From: Bacillota bacterium
Lineage (GTDB): Bacteria > Bacillota > Bacilli > Bacillales_B > DSM-18226
Length of the DNA: 13,894 nucleotides
Assembly (NCBI GenBank): GCA_021821235.1
Contig: JAKACS010000019.1
Span: forward strand, 1-13,894
Direction: 5' to 3'
Positions 6,730 to 13,893 of the stretch are shown piece after piece (positions within the stretch are counted from its first letter, which is position 1; the number at the start of each line of letters is the position of its first letter). A program made the position numbers and the translations under genes. Below the pieces are notes generated by a model that ran no database searches, was not told the DNA's origin, and saw nothing but the letters and a program-made list of their open reading frames with translations.

Positions 6730-8694
6730 TCATTGGTTTGTATTTGGTATTTTTTCTGTTTTCGATTTAGAAGCTTTTGGGCCAAGGTATTCGTAATCAT
6801 CTGGGTTGATTGGTTTGTAGCCAGCAGGCTTATAGAATCGCAGCAGATCTTTGGTCACAACTTCATCCGACATTGTTAAGTCTGTTTTTACTTTGTTAGC
6901 AATCTCCTTACCAACTGTCGCATCTGTTACAAGGTTATTTGTTCCGGTCGTATAGTACTTTCCATTCACATACGTAATTGTCGGGGAAATAAAATCGCCA
7001 TTTCTAAACGCAACCCAATCACGTCGATTTTTAGAAAGTAAATCAGAACCAAATTCGATATAATCCTTCGTATCGATTCCGAGCAAATGGAGTAGAGTTG
7101 GACGAACATCTACTTCACCGCCGTATTGATGCTGAACACCGCCTTTTACGCCCGGAACACGAATGAACAATGGCACTTCTTGCAGTTCAGCGTTAATCGT
7201 TGGTGTAATTTCAGGCACACCTAATACCTTTTTCATTGCTTCATTATGGTTTTCTGAAATACCATAATGATCACCATACAATACAATTACAGTATTATCA
7301 TACAAACCAGATTCCTTCAAGTAATTAAAGAACTGCTCCAATGCCTGATCCATATAATTGGCTGATTGGAAATACTGATTGACAACGGTGTCTCCGAAAT
7401 CCCCTGCAGGAAAAGAAGTATCTCCAGGATCCATTTCGAATGGGAAATGGTTCGATAACGTTATGAACTTCGTATAGAACGGCTGCTTCAAGCTTTTTAA
7501 AAGCGGCATTGATTCTTCCCAGAACGGCTTATCTTTCATACCATAGTTTTTCGTATTTGCCGAAGACATGTCATAATACTCTGCATCAAAGAATTGATCA
7601 TAGCCTAGAGCTTTGTACATAACATTTCGATTCCAGAAAGTTTTGTAGTTTCCATGAAAAACTGCAGAAGTATATCCATTTCCCTTTAAAATTGCCGGGG
7701 CTGCTTGATACGTATTCTGTGCTTTGTTCACAAACACAGCGCCCTGTGACAATGGATACAATGAATTTTCCATTAGGAATTCAGCATCCGATGTTTTGCC
7801 CTGTCCTGTTTGGTGATAAAAGTTATCAAAATAGAATGTATTCGGATCACGGGTTAACGAATTCAAAAACGGTGTTACTTCCTGGCCGTTCAATTTGTAG
7901 CCAATCATGAAATTTTGGAAAGATTCCAATGATACATAAATAACATTCATACCTTTTGCCTTAGCAAAATATTCAGGATTCGGACTAGCGTAGTTTGCTT
8001 TCCGATAGTTTTCTACATCTGTAACATCACTGCTATTAGCAAGAGCCCGCTGACTCGAAGATTTAATATTTTGAATGACATCATATATCGTGAAGTTATA
8101 TGCTCCAAGATATTTAACAAGGTAATTTCGGTCAAACGTCCGGGACAATAGCTGCGGACGATCCTTCTCTGCCAAACCTAGATTAAACAAGAAGGTTGTA
8201 ATTGCAAACAGCAGGACAATTTTGAAAGATTTTCGATTTGTTTCCGTTACCTTGTTAAAAACTTTTAATGCAAGAATGATGAGAATAATGGTATCGGTAA
8301 AAAAGAAAATATCCGTCAGCGACATTAACGAAATGACGCTGTCACCTAACTGGCCTGTATTCACTTTGGCCTGCATCAGAACTGGAACCGTAATAAAGTC
8401 ATTAAAGAACCGGTAATAAACGACGTTTGCATAGAGCAAGAATGATAAAACGAAGTTGATCAGAATTAGGACAAGTTTTGTTCGTTTTTTAAAAAGCAAT
8501 GCGAAGCCAAAAAAGAATAGGGCGGAGCTGATTGGATTAATCGCAAGCAAAAATTTCTGCATGCTATTATCAATTCCCAGCTTAAAAACAGTTTGGTACG
8601 TTACATAGGTTTTGATCCAAAAAAGAACAATTGCAATCGCAAAAAATGCAAGGTGATTGTTGCTCAATCTCTGTGACAGTCTAAGTTTCTCCAT
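6730..8694 (-). CDS. ltaS: Lipoteichoic acid synthase LtaS
   Basis: A 654-residue membrane enzyme that polymerises glycerol phosphate, taken from phosphatidylglycerol, onto a glycolipid anchor outside the cell. Five membrane segments occupy about residues 15-175 and the sulfatase-like catalytic domain the rest. Active-site residues are all visible and fall within two positions of S. aureus LtaS: Glu257 (VSLES), Thr301 nucleophile (GQGKTSDAEF), Trp354 and Arg356 (KTFWNRN), His416 (SNHFPF), Asp475 and His476 (YGDHYG). A signal-peptidase-like site, ALA before Asn220, would release the extracellular domain as in S. aureus. The ATG follows GAGAGGAG. It is a single gene with its own promoter and a shared terminator. 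B. subtilis has several paralogues (LtaS, YfnI, YqgS); the sequence alone does not decide which this matches. Confidence 0.95.
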   Translation of the reverse strand: MEKLRLSQRLSNNHLAFFAIAIVLFWIKTYVTYQTVFKLGIDNSMQKFLLAINPISSALFFFGFALLFKKRTKLVLILINFVLSFLLYANVVYYRFFNDFITVPVLMQAKVNTGQLGDSVISLMSLTDIFFFTDTIILIILALKVFNKVTETNRKSFKIVLLFAITTFLFNLGLAEKDRPQLLSRTFDRNYLVKYLGAYNFTIYDVIQNIKSSSQRALANSSDVTDVENYRKANYASPNPEYFAKAKGMNVIYVSLESFQNFMIGYKLNGQEVTPFLNSLTRDPNTFYFDNFYHQTGQGKTSDAEFLMENSLYPLSQGAVFVNKAQNTYQAAPAILKGNGYTSAVFHGNYKTFWNRNVMYKALGYDQFFDAEYYDMSSANTKNYGMKDKPFWEESMPLLKSLKQPFYTKFITLSNHFPFEMDPGDTSFPAGDFGDTVVNQYFQSANYMDQALEQFFNYLKESGLYDNTVIVLYGDHYGISENHNEAMKKVLGVPEITPTINAELQEVPLFIRVPGVKGGVQHQYGGEVDVRPTLLHLLGIDTKDYIEFGSDLLSKNRRDWVAFRNGDFISPTITYVNGKYYTTGTNNLVTDATVGKEIANKVKTDLTMSDEVVTKDLLRFYKPAGYKPINPDDYEYLGPKASKSKTEKIPNTNQ

Positions 8695-8746
8695 CTTTTA
8701 ATTCTCCTCTCACTTACCAAAAAACTGCGGTAAACGAACATCATTT

Positions 8747-8775
8747 ACTATAACATATTTTTTTAAAAAGTTAAA
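8747..8775 (-). promoter_or_regulatory. Possible sigma-A promoter of ltaS
   Basis: On the minus strand TATAGT (8747-8752) has 17 bases before it and then TTTAAC (8770-8775), a weak -35 box. TG occurs near the -10 box. It lies about 50 bases upstream of the ltaS start in an A/T-rich stretch. Confidence 0.45.
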
Positions 8776-8941
8776 ACAAAAATAGTTCCAATTCATGGTG
8801 GCTCTGACAATATTCCTTCAATTCTCCCTGCTCTATCTCGCCATTCTCCTGATCAGCACGAAAACAGTTTTGAATAAATCAAAACTTACTCTGTACTAGA
8901 CGAGCATGTACAGAAAAGGTTTCAAATTTTTTAGATGAAAT
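8771..8941. other. Intergenic stretch with a palindrome and a decayed-looking frame
   Basis: Between the MFS gene and ltaS lies CTGTAC (8891-8896) and its inverted copy GTACAG (8908-8913), 11 bases apart, 29 bases past the MFS stop. The T-rich stretch beyond it on the minus strand is interrupted, so this is a weak terminator at best, or a protein-binding site. On the minus strand 8771-8896 is open for 41 codons and reads like a charged peptide (GEIEQGELKEYCQSHHELE), but it has no start codon. A TAG separates it from an ATG three codons before. It may be a gene remnant or chance. Confidence 0.3.
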
Positions 8942-10303
8942 TTATACTCCTAAATTTCCATGATTCTTATCGAAAGCAGGCGACTGTTTCAACGTGTTCT
9001 TCAAATAAATATATAAGAAGTAAAATAGTAGGCCGCTGACTATGCGTAGCAAGGTTGAAATGGACATCGATATCTCTATGCTCGTTTGCTCTAGCAAATA
9101 AACACCAAGCTGTGGCGATGCAAACCCAATTATCGCCAAAAAGATATTATAGCTCGAAATATACGTGCTGCGGTTTTTTTCATTTGTTACCTCAAGCAAC
9201 TGATTAAATAGTAAAAGCACGGTTCCGGAAACAAATAAACCAGATGAGGCGTTGACAATTGTTAAATAAATCAGATTGCTGGATAGCACCGTTAAAACAG
9301 GTGTTGTTGCCATACCGATAGACACTAAAATCATCATTTTTGCATTTCCATGTTTATCAGCCATTTTTCCCCACCATTTAAAACTAATGATTTGCGCAAT
9401 CTGATTGGCAACTGAAAAGAAACTAATCCATAAGCCATTTGCATGGGCATCGCGAATTTGGTAGATACTGAATAAAGGCCATGACATTTGCCAAGCAAAG
9501 TTAAAAAATAAGCCACAAAAAAGAAAGTAACGAAATGGCTTATCCCCAAAGATTCGCCAATTCGCACGAGAAAATAGCTTCTTTTGTTTGTGTTCCTTCT
9601 TATTCTCTGGCTCAATATGCTTCATTAAATAAAATACTTCCATTACTCCCGCAGCAAATGAAAAAGCAAACAAAAATTCATATGGAAGTGGGTTATCCTT
9701 TTGAAATTGCTGTAAAATAAGACCAATTAAAAACGTCGTCGCAACACCAACGATTGTTAGGATTTTATTACGTTCGCTAAAAAAAATACTTCTTCTCTGT
9801 TCTGGTATAAGATCCCCGATAAATGCCTGCCAACTTAGGTTTGCAAAAGAACCAGGAAAATTCATTAGTCCCACGAGAATAACAAACACCCAGCTTCGGT
9901 AGTCTTTTGGCACGTAGAGAGAAAAAAGCATAAAAACCAAAAAAAGTCTTGTATATAAAATAGAATAGGCAGTGAATTTCTTTTTGTTGTTTTGTTGATT
10001 TAATAAAATAGAGCCGAGAATGACTGCAAACATCCCGACAAATTGCGGAAGCGAACTGATCAGGCTTACTTGATAATTGGATGCACTTAAAACACCGATC
10101 GCAAACAAAGGAAAGTAATTAGTGCTCATGTTTAAAACCATCGTAGCTGCAATTCCATTTTTAATACTGTATTTTTCATTTAGTTGGTTTGTTTGTTGAT
10201 CAACCAGCACTCGCTCATCTTCTTTCAGAAGGTAATTAGCAGTGACCAATGCAGTTACTACCCTTTCTTCTGCTATATTAAACCGGAAATTTTCCGATCG
10301 CAA
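8942..10303 (-). CDS. MFS transporter, 12-helix type
   Basis: A 453-residue major facilitator membrane transporter with about 12 hydrophobic segments. A short soluble N-terminus precedes them, and a charged central loop (EPENKKEHKQKKLFSR) lies between the two halves. The stretch GDLIPEQRRSIFFSERNK in the middle of the first half matches the helix 4-5 region of exporters annotated only as MFS. The substrate cannot be told. The start is uncertain: the TTG at 10303 has only an A-rich stretch upstream, while a TTG at 10249 follows AGAAAGGG at a longer spacing of 11 bases. Both leave the membrane part intact. It is a single gene with its 5' end close to the divergent interrupted mini-gene, so the two share a 50-base upstream region. 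Resistance export is possible but there is no direct sign. Confidence 0.8.
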   Translation of the reverse strand: MRSENFRFNIAEERVVTALVTANYLLKEDERVLVDQQTNQLNEKYSIKNGIAATMVLNMSTNYFPLFAIGVLSASNYQVSLISSLPQFVGMFAVILGSILLNQQNNKKKFTAYSILYTRLFLVFMLFSLYVPKDYRSWVFVILVGLMNFPGSFANLSWQAFIGDLIPEQRRSIFFSERNKILTIVGVATTFLIGLILQQFQKDNPLPYEFLFAFSFAAGVMEVFYLMKHIEPENKKEHKQKKLFSRANWRIFGDKPFRYFLFCGLFFNFAWQMSWPLFSIYQIRDAHANGLWISFFSVANQIAQIISFKWWGKMADKHGNAKMMILVSIGMATTPVLTVLSSNLIYLTIVNASSGLFVSGTVLLLFNQLLEVTNEKNRSTYISSYNIFLAIIGFASPQLGVYLLEQTSIEISMSISTLLRIVSGLLFYFLYIYLKNTLKQSPAFDKNHGNLGV

Positions 10304-10355
10304 GATCTTTTTTTCTTAAAAATCGATCATATATTGTTAGAAAGGAATGGTTGAT

Positions 10356-10523
10356 ATGCCGCGTATTCGGCCAAATTTTATGAATAGTCCTTATTTTGTT
10401 GATGCAGGTAATTAGCATTTAAAGGAGGGGGCACCGAAGGAAATGCAGACTGAATTGGAGCAATATTTGCAAGCGCTTGAAGATGAAACCCATGTCTACT
10501 ATTCGTATAAGTACGGGGTTTAG
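10356..10523 (+). pseudogene. Mini-gene of 55 codons interrupted by an in-frame TAG
   Basis: The ATG at 10356 follows AAAGGA with 9-base spacing and begins MPRIRPNFMNSPYFVDAGN. A TAG at 10413-10415 stops it after 19 residues. The same frame then continues without another stop through HLKEGAPKEMQTELEQYLQ and ends YYSYKYGV, with a TAG at 10521-10523. Composition on both sides is protein-like and continuous, so one base change (for example TGG to TAG, replacing Trp) would explain it. The alternative is two separate peptides: AAAGGAGGGG (10421-10430) lies 11 bases before an ATG at 10442, which would give a 26-residue peptide. I do not recognise the family for certain and assign no function. A sequencing error is possible. 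Confidence 0.5.
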
Positions 10524-10529
10524 TTATAA

Positions 10530-10552
10530 AAAAAAGAAACCCATTGGGTTCC
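10530..10552 (-). terminator. Terminator of the ComFB-like gene
   Basis: On the minus strand AACCC (complement of 10546-10550) and GGGTT (complement of 10538-10542) make a short 5-bp stem with a 3-base loop. It is followed by TC and then eight T's. It starts just past the ComFB-like stop codon. The stem is short but the T-run is strong. Confidence 0.65.
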
Positions 10553-10558
10553 TTCGTA

Positions 10559-10834
10559 TCAGTGTTTTGGATATTTGCCTACGGTATGAATCGCAGTGAT
10601 GATTCGCTTATTGATCCATTTGCGATTTTCACTCGTATTAAGATGCTCAAACACACGCTTTCTCCCCTCTTCCGTTGTTACATAATGACACGGCAGATGA
10701 TTTAGACTTAAAGCGATAATATCATTCCTGCATTTCTTACATTGGCAAAAGGTCTGGTAATCAGGACTATTTAGCCACACAGTCACAATCGTTGAGACAA
10801 TTTCCTCCATTACATTTACATAACCGTCTCCCAT
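10559..10834 (-). CDS. ComFB-family small protein
   Basis: A 91-residue cytosolic protein of the ComFB family (PF10719). The hallmark block CQCKKCRNDIIALSLN is followed by LPCHYVTT. B. subtilis ComFB has the matching CxxCxNDVLALSLN and SPSYV stretch. The cysteines at about 30, 32, 35 and 49 could bind a metal. In B. subtilis ComFB is encoded in the late competence comF operon without a settled role. Cyanobacterial relatives have been reported as c-di-GMP receptors. The ATG at 10834 was chosen because AGAGGG precedes it by seven bases; the longer frame, from 10852, has no ribosome site. No comFA or comFC neighbour is present, so this is a stand-alone copy flanked by an MFS gene and the potassium system, with its own terminator and a candidate promoter. 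Confidence 0.85.
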   Translation of the reverse strand: MGDGYVNVMEEIVSTIVTVWLNSPDYQTFCQCKKCRNDIIALSLNHLPCHYVTTEEGRKRVFEHLNTSENRKWINKRIITAIHTVGKYPKH

Positions 10835-10902
10835 CCAATTACCCTCTTTCATGCTTCATGGTGCGATAACAACGACTCATTATGTGAGAGCGCATTGGAT
10901 AT

Positions 10903-10911
10903 ATTGTAGCA
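10903..10911 (-). promoter_or_regulatory. Extended -10 promoter upstream of the ComFB-like gene
   Basis: On the minus strand TGCTACAAT (10903-10911) matches an extended -10 box, TGnTATAAT, with one mismatch. No clear -35 box is seen 17 bases upstream, where the sequence is A/T-rich. It lies about 70 bases before the ATG. Confidence 0.4.
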
Positions 10912-10982
10912 TAGAAAAAAATAAATCTTTTTCGAAAATCATTAAAATCAAAAATTAGTACATTAGGCCCAAAAGATCAAAC

Positions 10983-11009
10983 AACCAGCTGATCAAGTAA
11001 CAGCTGGTT
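10983..11009 (-). terminator. Hairpin ending the ktrDC unit
   Basis: AACCAGCTG (10983-10991) pairs perfectly with CAGCTGGTT (11001-11009) around a 9-base loop, 10 bases past the ktrC stop. On the minus strand the following GTTTGATCTTTT is only partly T-rich, so termination may be incomplete. Confidence 0.65.
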
Positions 11010-11019
11010 AGGATTAAAC

Positions 11020-11685
11020 TCATTTAATTAGACTATCTACATTTGCAAAACGCTCTAAATCTTTATTTTTACCAATTACAACCAATACATCCCCTTTATC
11101 CATTGTTTCATCTGGAGAAGGCGATATATTAATATCGTGATTGCGTCGAATGGCAATGACGCTTAAATTAAATCGGGCTCGAAGATCAATTTCCCTTAAT
11201 GACTTCTTGGTCATATTATCAGGGATTTTTATTTCTTCAACACTATAATCTTTCGATAGCTCAATAAAATTGAGCACATTGGGAGATAGAAGCTGATGGG
11301 CTACACGGATTCCCATATCTCTCTCAGGATGGATTACCCAATCAGCACCAACCTTGTATAAAACTTGTCCGTGAAGTTTGTTCACAGCTTTTGCGATCAC
11401 TTTGCGGACTCCAAGCTCTTTTACTAATAGCACCGTTAAAATGCTTGCTTGAATGTCATTTCCTATGGCCACGATTACCGTGTCTATATTTCGAATCCCA
11501 ATTGATTTTAATGCTTCTGCATCCGTTGAGTCAGCGATTAAAGCATGGGTGACATAAGGGTGTGCATCATCCACTCTTTCTTCATTCAAATCAACACCCA
11601 AAACTTCCTGTCCCGCTTCAAATAATTTTGAGGCCAAACTTAATCCAAAGCGGCCTAAACCTATAACAGCATAAGACGTTACCAC
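11020..11685 (-). CDS. ktrC: Potassium uptake gating subunit KtrC/KtrA (RCK protein)
   Basis: A 221-residue cytosolic RCK protein that forms an octameric ring under the Ktr channel and gates it in response to ATP/ADP. Its C-terminal domain binds c-di-AMP in characterised relatives. The N-terminal Rossmann part shows YAVIGLGRFG (about 5-14), Asp32 at the end of the second strand, ADSTD (about 51-55) and VIVAIGNDIQASILT (about 70-84). The HPERDM block (119-124) is followed by the RCK_C domain to the end. I chose the GTG at 11685 because AAAGGTG lies nine bases upstream; it gives exactly the 221-residue length of B. subtilis KtrC. The longer frame starts within ktrD with no ribosome site. It follows ktrD by 28 bases in one operon. 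KtrA is nearly as similar, so the C/A choice is tentative. Confidence 0.9.
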   Translation of the reverse strand: MVTSYAVIGLGRFGLSLASKLFEAGQEVLGVDLNEERVDDAHPYVTHALIADSTDAEALKSIGIRNIDTVIVAIGNDIQASILTVLLVKELGVRKVIAKAVNKLHGQVLYKVGADWVIHPERDMGIRVAHQLLSPNVLNFIELSKDYSVEEIKIPDNMTKKSLREIDLRARFNLSVIAIRRNHDINISPSPDETMDKGDVLVVIGKNKDLERFANVDSLIK

Positions 11686-11713
11686 TATCTTTTCACCTTT
11701 CTTTCTCATAACA

Positions 11714-13048
11714 TTAACCAATCATAATTTTGCCTTTAGGATAACGGAATGCATCAGGATTGCGCCGAATGGTTACCGCAAACGCGATGGTTAAGGGTCC
11801 TACACGTCCGGCAAACATCGCAAACGTAATAATCAGTCTGCCAATCGGAGACAAATCCGGTGTCAGACCCATTGATAGACCAACAGTTCCAAAGGCAGAG
11901 GTTGCTTCAAATAAGATCATCAAAAAATCTTTCCCAGGTTCGGTAATCGTCAATAACATGGTTGTAAGCATAACGATGAATAAACCACTGATCGTAACAG
12001 TCAGCGCCTTGTAAATAGTTTCATAAACAATTCGCTGACGGTAAAAGATGACGTCCTCTTTCCCGCGAATTTGCGACCATACCGCTCCAATTAATGTTAT
12101 AAATGTAGTCGTTTTGATCCCGCCGCCTGTGGAACCAGGTGATGCACCGACAAACATTAAGAAAATGATTAAAAAGAGGGATGATTGCGTCATATCGCCA
12201 ATATTCAGCGTATTGGCCCCTGCGGTTCTCGGTGTAATGGACTGAAAGGAGGCTGCAAGAATTTTCCCTAAAAAAGACAAGGGCTTTAAAGTTTTCGGGT
12301 TTGTATATTCCAGAACAAAAATCCCGATTGTTCCTGCAATGATTAAGACAGCTGTTGTCAGTAGCACTACTTTTGTATGCAGCGATAATTTCCGCACTTG
12401 CCTGTACTCAAATAATTCGTTCAAAACAATAAACCCAATTCCACCAAGAACAATCAAAGCATCAACTGTTAAGTTAACGACCGGGTCTTGAACATAGCTT
12501 GTTAAACTGCGAAAACCACCCATAATGTCAAAACCGGCATTGTTAAAAAGTGAGATTGAGTGGAAAATGCCAAAATAAATTGCTTTTCCAATGGGCATAA
12601 CAAAAGAAAAACGGATTGAAAGCAACATGGCTCCAGTAAGTTCAATAACCGCAGTAAAAATTAAAATCCGTTTTGCTAGTCGAACGACACCCTCCATGGA
12701 TAAATTATTTAACGATTCCTGCAGCAAAATTCTTTCCTTCAAGGAAATTCGTTTCCCTAACAGAAAAGCAAACAAAGTGGCAAAGGTCATAAATCCCAAG
12801 CCCCCTACTTGAATCATCGATAAAATCACCAATTGTCCAAAGACAGTAAAAGTCGTCCCCGTGTCAACCACAACGAGACCGGTTACAGCGGTTGCTGAAG
12901 TCGCAGTGAAAAGAGCGTTTATAAAGGTTAGCCCCTTCCCATCAACTGTCGATATCGGCAATGTCAACAACGACGCACCAATCAAGATAATCGCGCCAAA
13001 TCCCAAAACAAGTATTTTAGGAGGGTCAAAATAAAATTTTTTCCTCAC
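11714..13048 (-). CDS. ktrD: Potassium transporter membrane subunit KtrD/KtrB
   Basis: A 444-residue member of the Trk/Ktr/HKT superfamily that forms the potassium-conducting dimer and takes up potassium, in many cases with sodium dependence. All four pore-loop signatures are present with their selectivity glycines: TAVTGL (53-58), NNAGF (169-173), RTAGA (274-278) and GTVGL (387-391). The flexible intramembrane gate GASPGSTGGG (301-310) and the conserved GRVGPL near the end are also seen. The third loop has Ala where Phe is usual. The start is the GTG at 13048, with GGGAGG seven bases upstream; a TTG at 13066 is the longest frame but has no ribosome site. The N-terminal DPPKILVLGF and the STGGGIKTTTF block look more like KtrD than KtrB of B. 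subtilis. It sits 38 bases after the NhaD-like gene and 28 bases before ktrC. Confidence 0.93.
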   Translation of the reverse strand: MRKKFYFDPPKILVLGFGAIILIGASLLTLPISTVDGKGLTFINALFTATSATAVTGLVVVDTGTTFTVFGQLVILSMIQVGGLGFMTFATLFAFLLGKRISLKERILLQESLNNLSMEGVVRLAKRILIFTAVIELTGAMLLSIRFSFVMPIGKAIYFGIFHSISLFNNAGFDIMGGFRSLTSYVQDPVVNLTVDALIVLGGIGFIVLNELFEYRQVRKLSLHTKVVLLTTAVLIIAGTIGIFVLEYTNPKTLKPLSFLGKILAASFQSITPRTAGANTLNIGDMTQSSLFLIIFLMFVGASPGSTGGGIKTTTFITLIGAVWSQIRGKEDVIFYRQRIVYETIYKALTVTISGLFIVMLTTMLLTITEPGKDFLMILFEATSAFGTVGLSMGLTPDLSPIGRLIITFAMFAGRVGPLTIAFAVTIRRNPDAFRYPKGKIMIG

Positions 13049-13086
13049 TATTTTTCCTCCCAGCAATTTTCATTTACCCTATACAT

Positions 13087-13893
13087 TTACATCAAGTAGC
13101 GAAAATAAACATAAACCGTTGAAATTAAAATGGAAACAATCATGATTGGAAAACCGATCACCAAAAATCGCATAAATGAAATATGATGGCCATTCTTTGA
13201 AGCAATCCCGGCAACGACTAAATTGGCGCTGGCACCGATTAATGTGCCATTACCGCCCAAGCACGCACCAAGGGACAAACTCCACCAAAGCGGATCCAAA
13301 TTTGTAATTCCTAAAGTTCCCATTTCTTTTATGAGCGGTATCATTGTTGCCACAAATGGAATATTGTCGACAAAAGCAGAAATAAGCGCGCTCATCCACA
13401 AAACAAGAAAAGTTGTCGATTTTAATTCTCCACCTGTTAAGGACATCGCCTTTTTCGCCAGCGCTCCGATTAAGCCCGTTTCGACAAGTCCCCCGACAAT
13501 AACAAACAATCCGATAAAAAAGAACAATGTCGTCCATTCTATTTTTTCCAATGCAACAACCAAATATTTGTCTCCGGTAAAGAAGAGCAATAAGAATGCA
13601 CCGATTAACGCAACTGTCGCCGTCTCCAAATGGGTAAACTGGTGGGTAAAAAACCCGGCCAATGTCAGAAAAATAATGAGCAAACTTTTTTTCAGCAAAA
13701 CCGGATCCTTTAATTCTTTGTGAGCATCTTTTTTCAGCAGTTCTTCTTTGTACTGCGCTGTTGTTCTTAGCTGTTTGCGATAAAAAACAACTAAAAGAGC
13801 GATCGTGACAACTAAGATCAGAATATTGATTAACGTCAAATTCTGAATAAACGCATTAAATGTCAGTCCTTTTACAGCACTTCCGATCATAAT
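13087..13893 (-). CDS. ArsB/NhaD-type ion transporter, N-terminal part outside window
   Basis: The frame runs to the right edge and the first residues visible, IMIGSAVKGLTFNAF, match the middle of ion transporter superfamily proteins (family motif DPPNIMIG). About 160 N-terminal residues are therefore missing and the ATG at 13890 is internal. About 268 C-terminal residues remain, with roughly seven membrane segments. Conserved blocks are SAFVDNIPFVATMIPLI (the DNxP motif) and GGNGTLIGASANLVVAG. These place it in the ArsB/NhaD group, which includes sodium-proton antiporters, arsenite pumps and the human P protein. The neighbouring potassium system favours a role in sodium or pH homeostasis, but the substrate is not proved. 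It may be co-transcribed with ktrD, 38 bases downstream; no terminator lies between. Confidence 0.85.
   Translation of the reverse strand: MMIGSAVKGLTFNAFIQNLTLINILILVVTIALLVVFYRKQLRTTAQYKEELLKKDAHKELKDPVLLKKSLLIIFLTLAGFFTHQFTHLETATVALIGAFLLLFFTGDKYLVVALEKIEWTTLFFFIGLFVIVGGLVETGLIGALAKKAMSLTGGELKSTTFLVLWMSALISAFVDNIPFVATMIPLIKEMGTLGITNLDPLWWSLSLGACLGGNGTLIGASANLVVAGIASKNGHHISFMRFLVIGFPIMIVSILISTVYVYFRYLM

Noticed and set aside
8795..8899. Plus-strand 34-residue hydrophobic peptide frame
   Set aside because: No ribosome site; the Leu-rich composition mirrors the Glu/Gln-rich frame on the opposite strand and it lacks a terminator.
10442..10523. Independent 26-residue gene starting at the internal ATG
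   Set aside because: Kept only as an alternative: the ribosome-like AAAGGAGGGG also encodes part of a continuous frame shared with the first 19 codons, so an interrupted single gene explains more.
13223..13723. Plus-strand open frame of 166 codons
   Set aside because: It is antisense to the NhaD-like transporter, whose motifs are clear, and reads as the Pro/Lys-rich mirror of a membrane protein.
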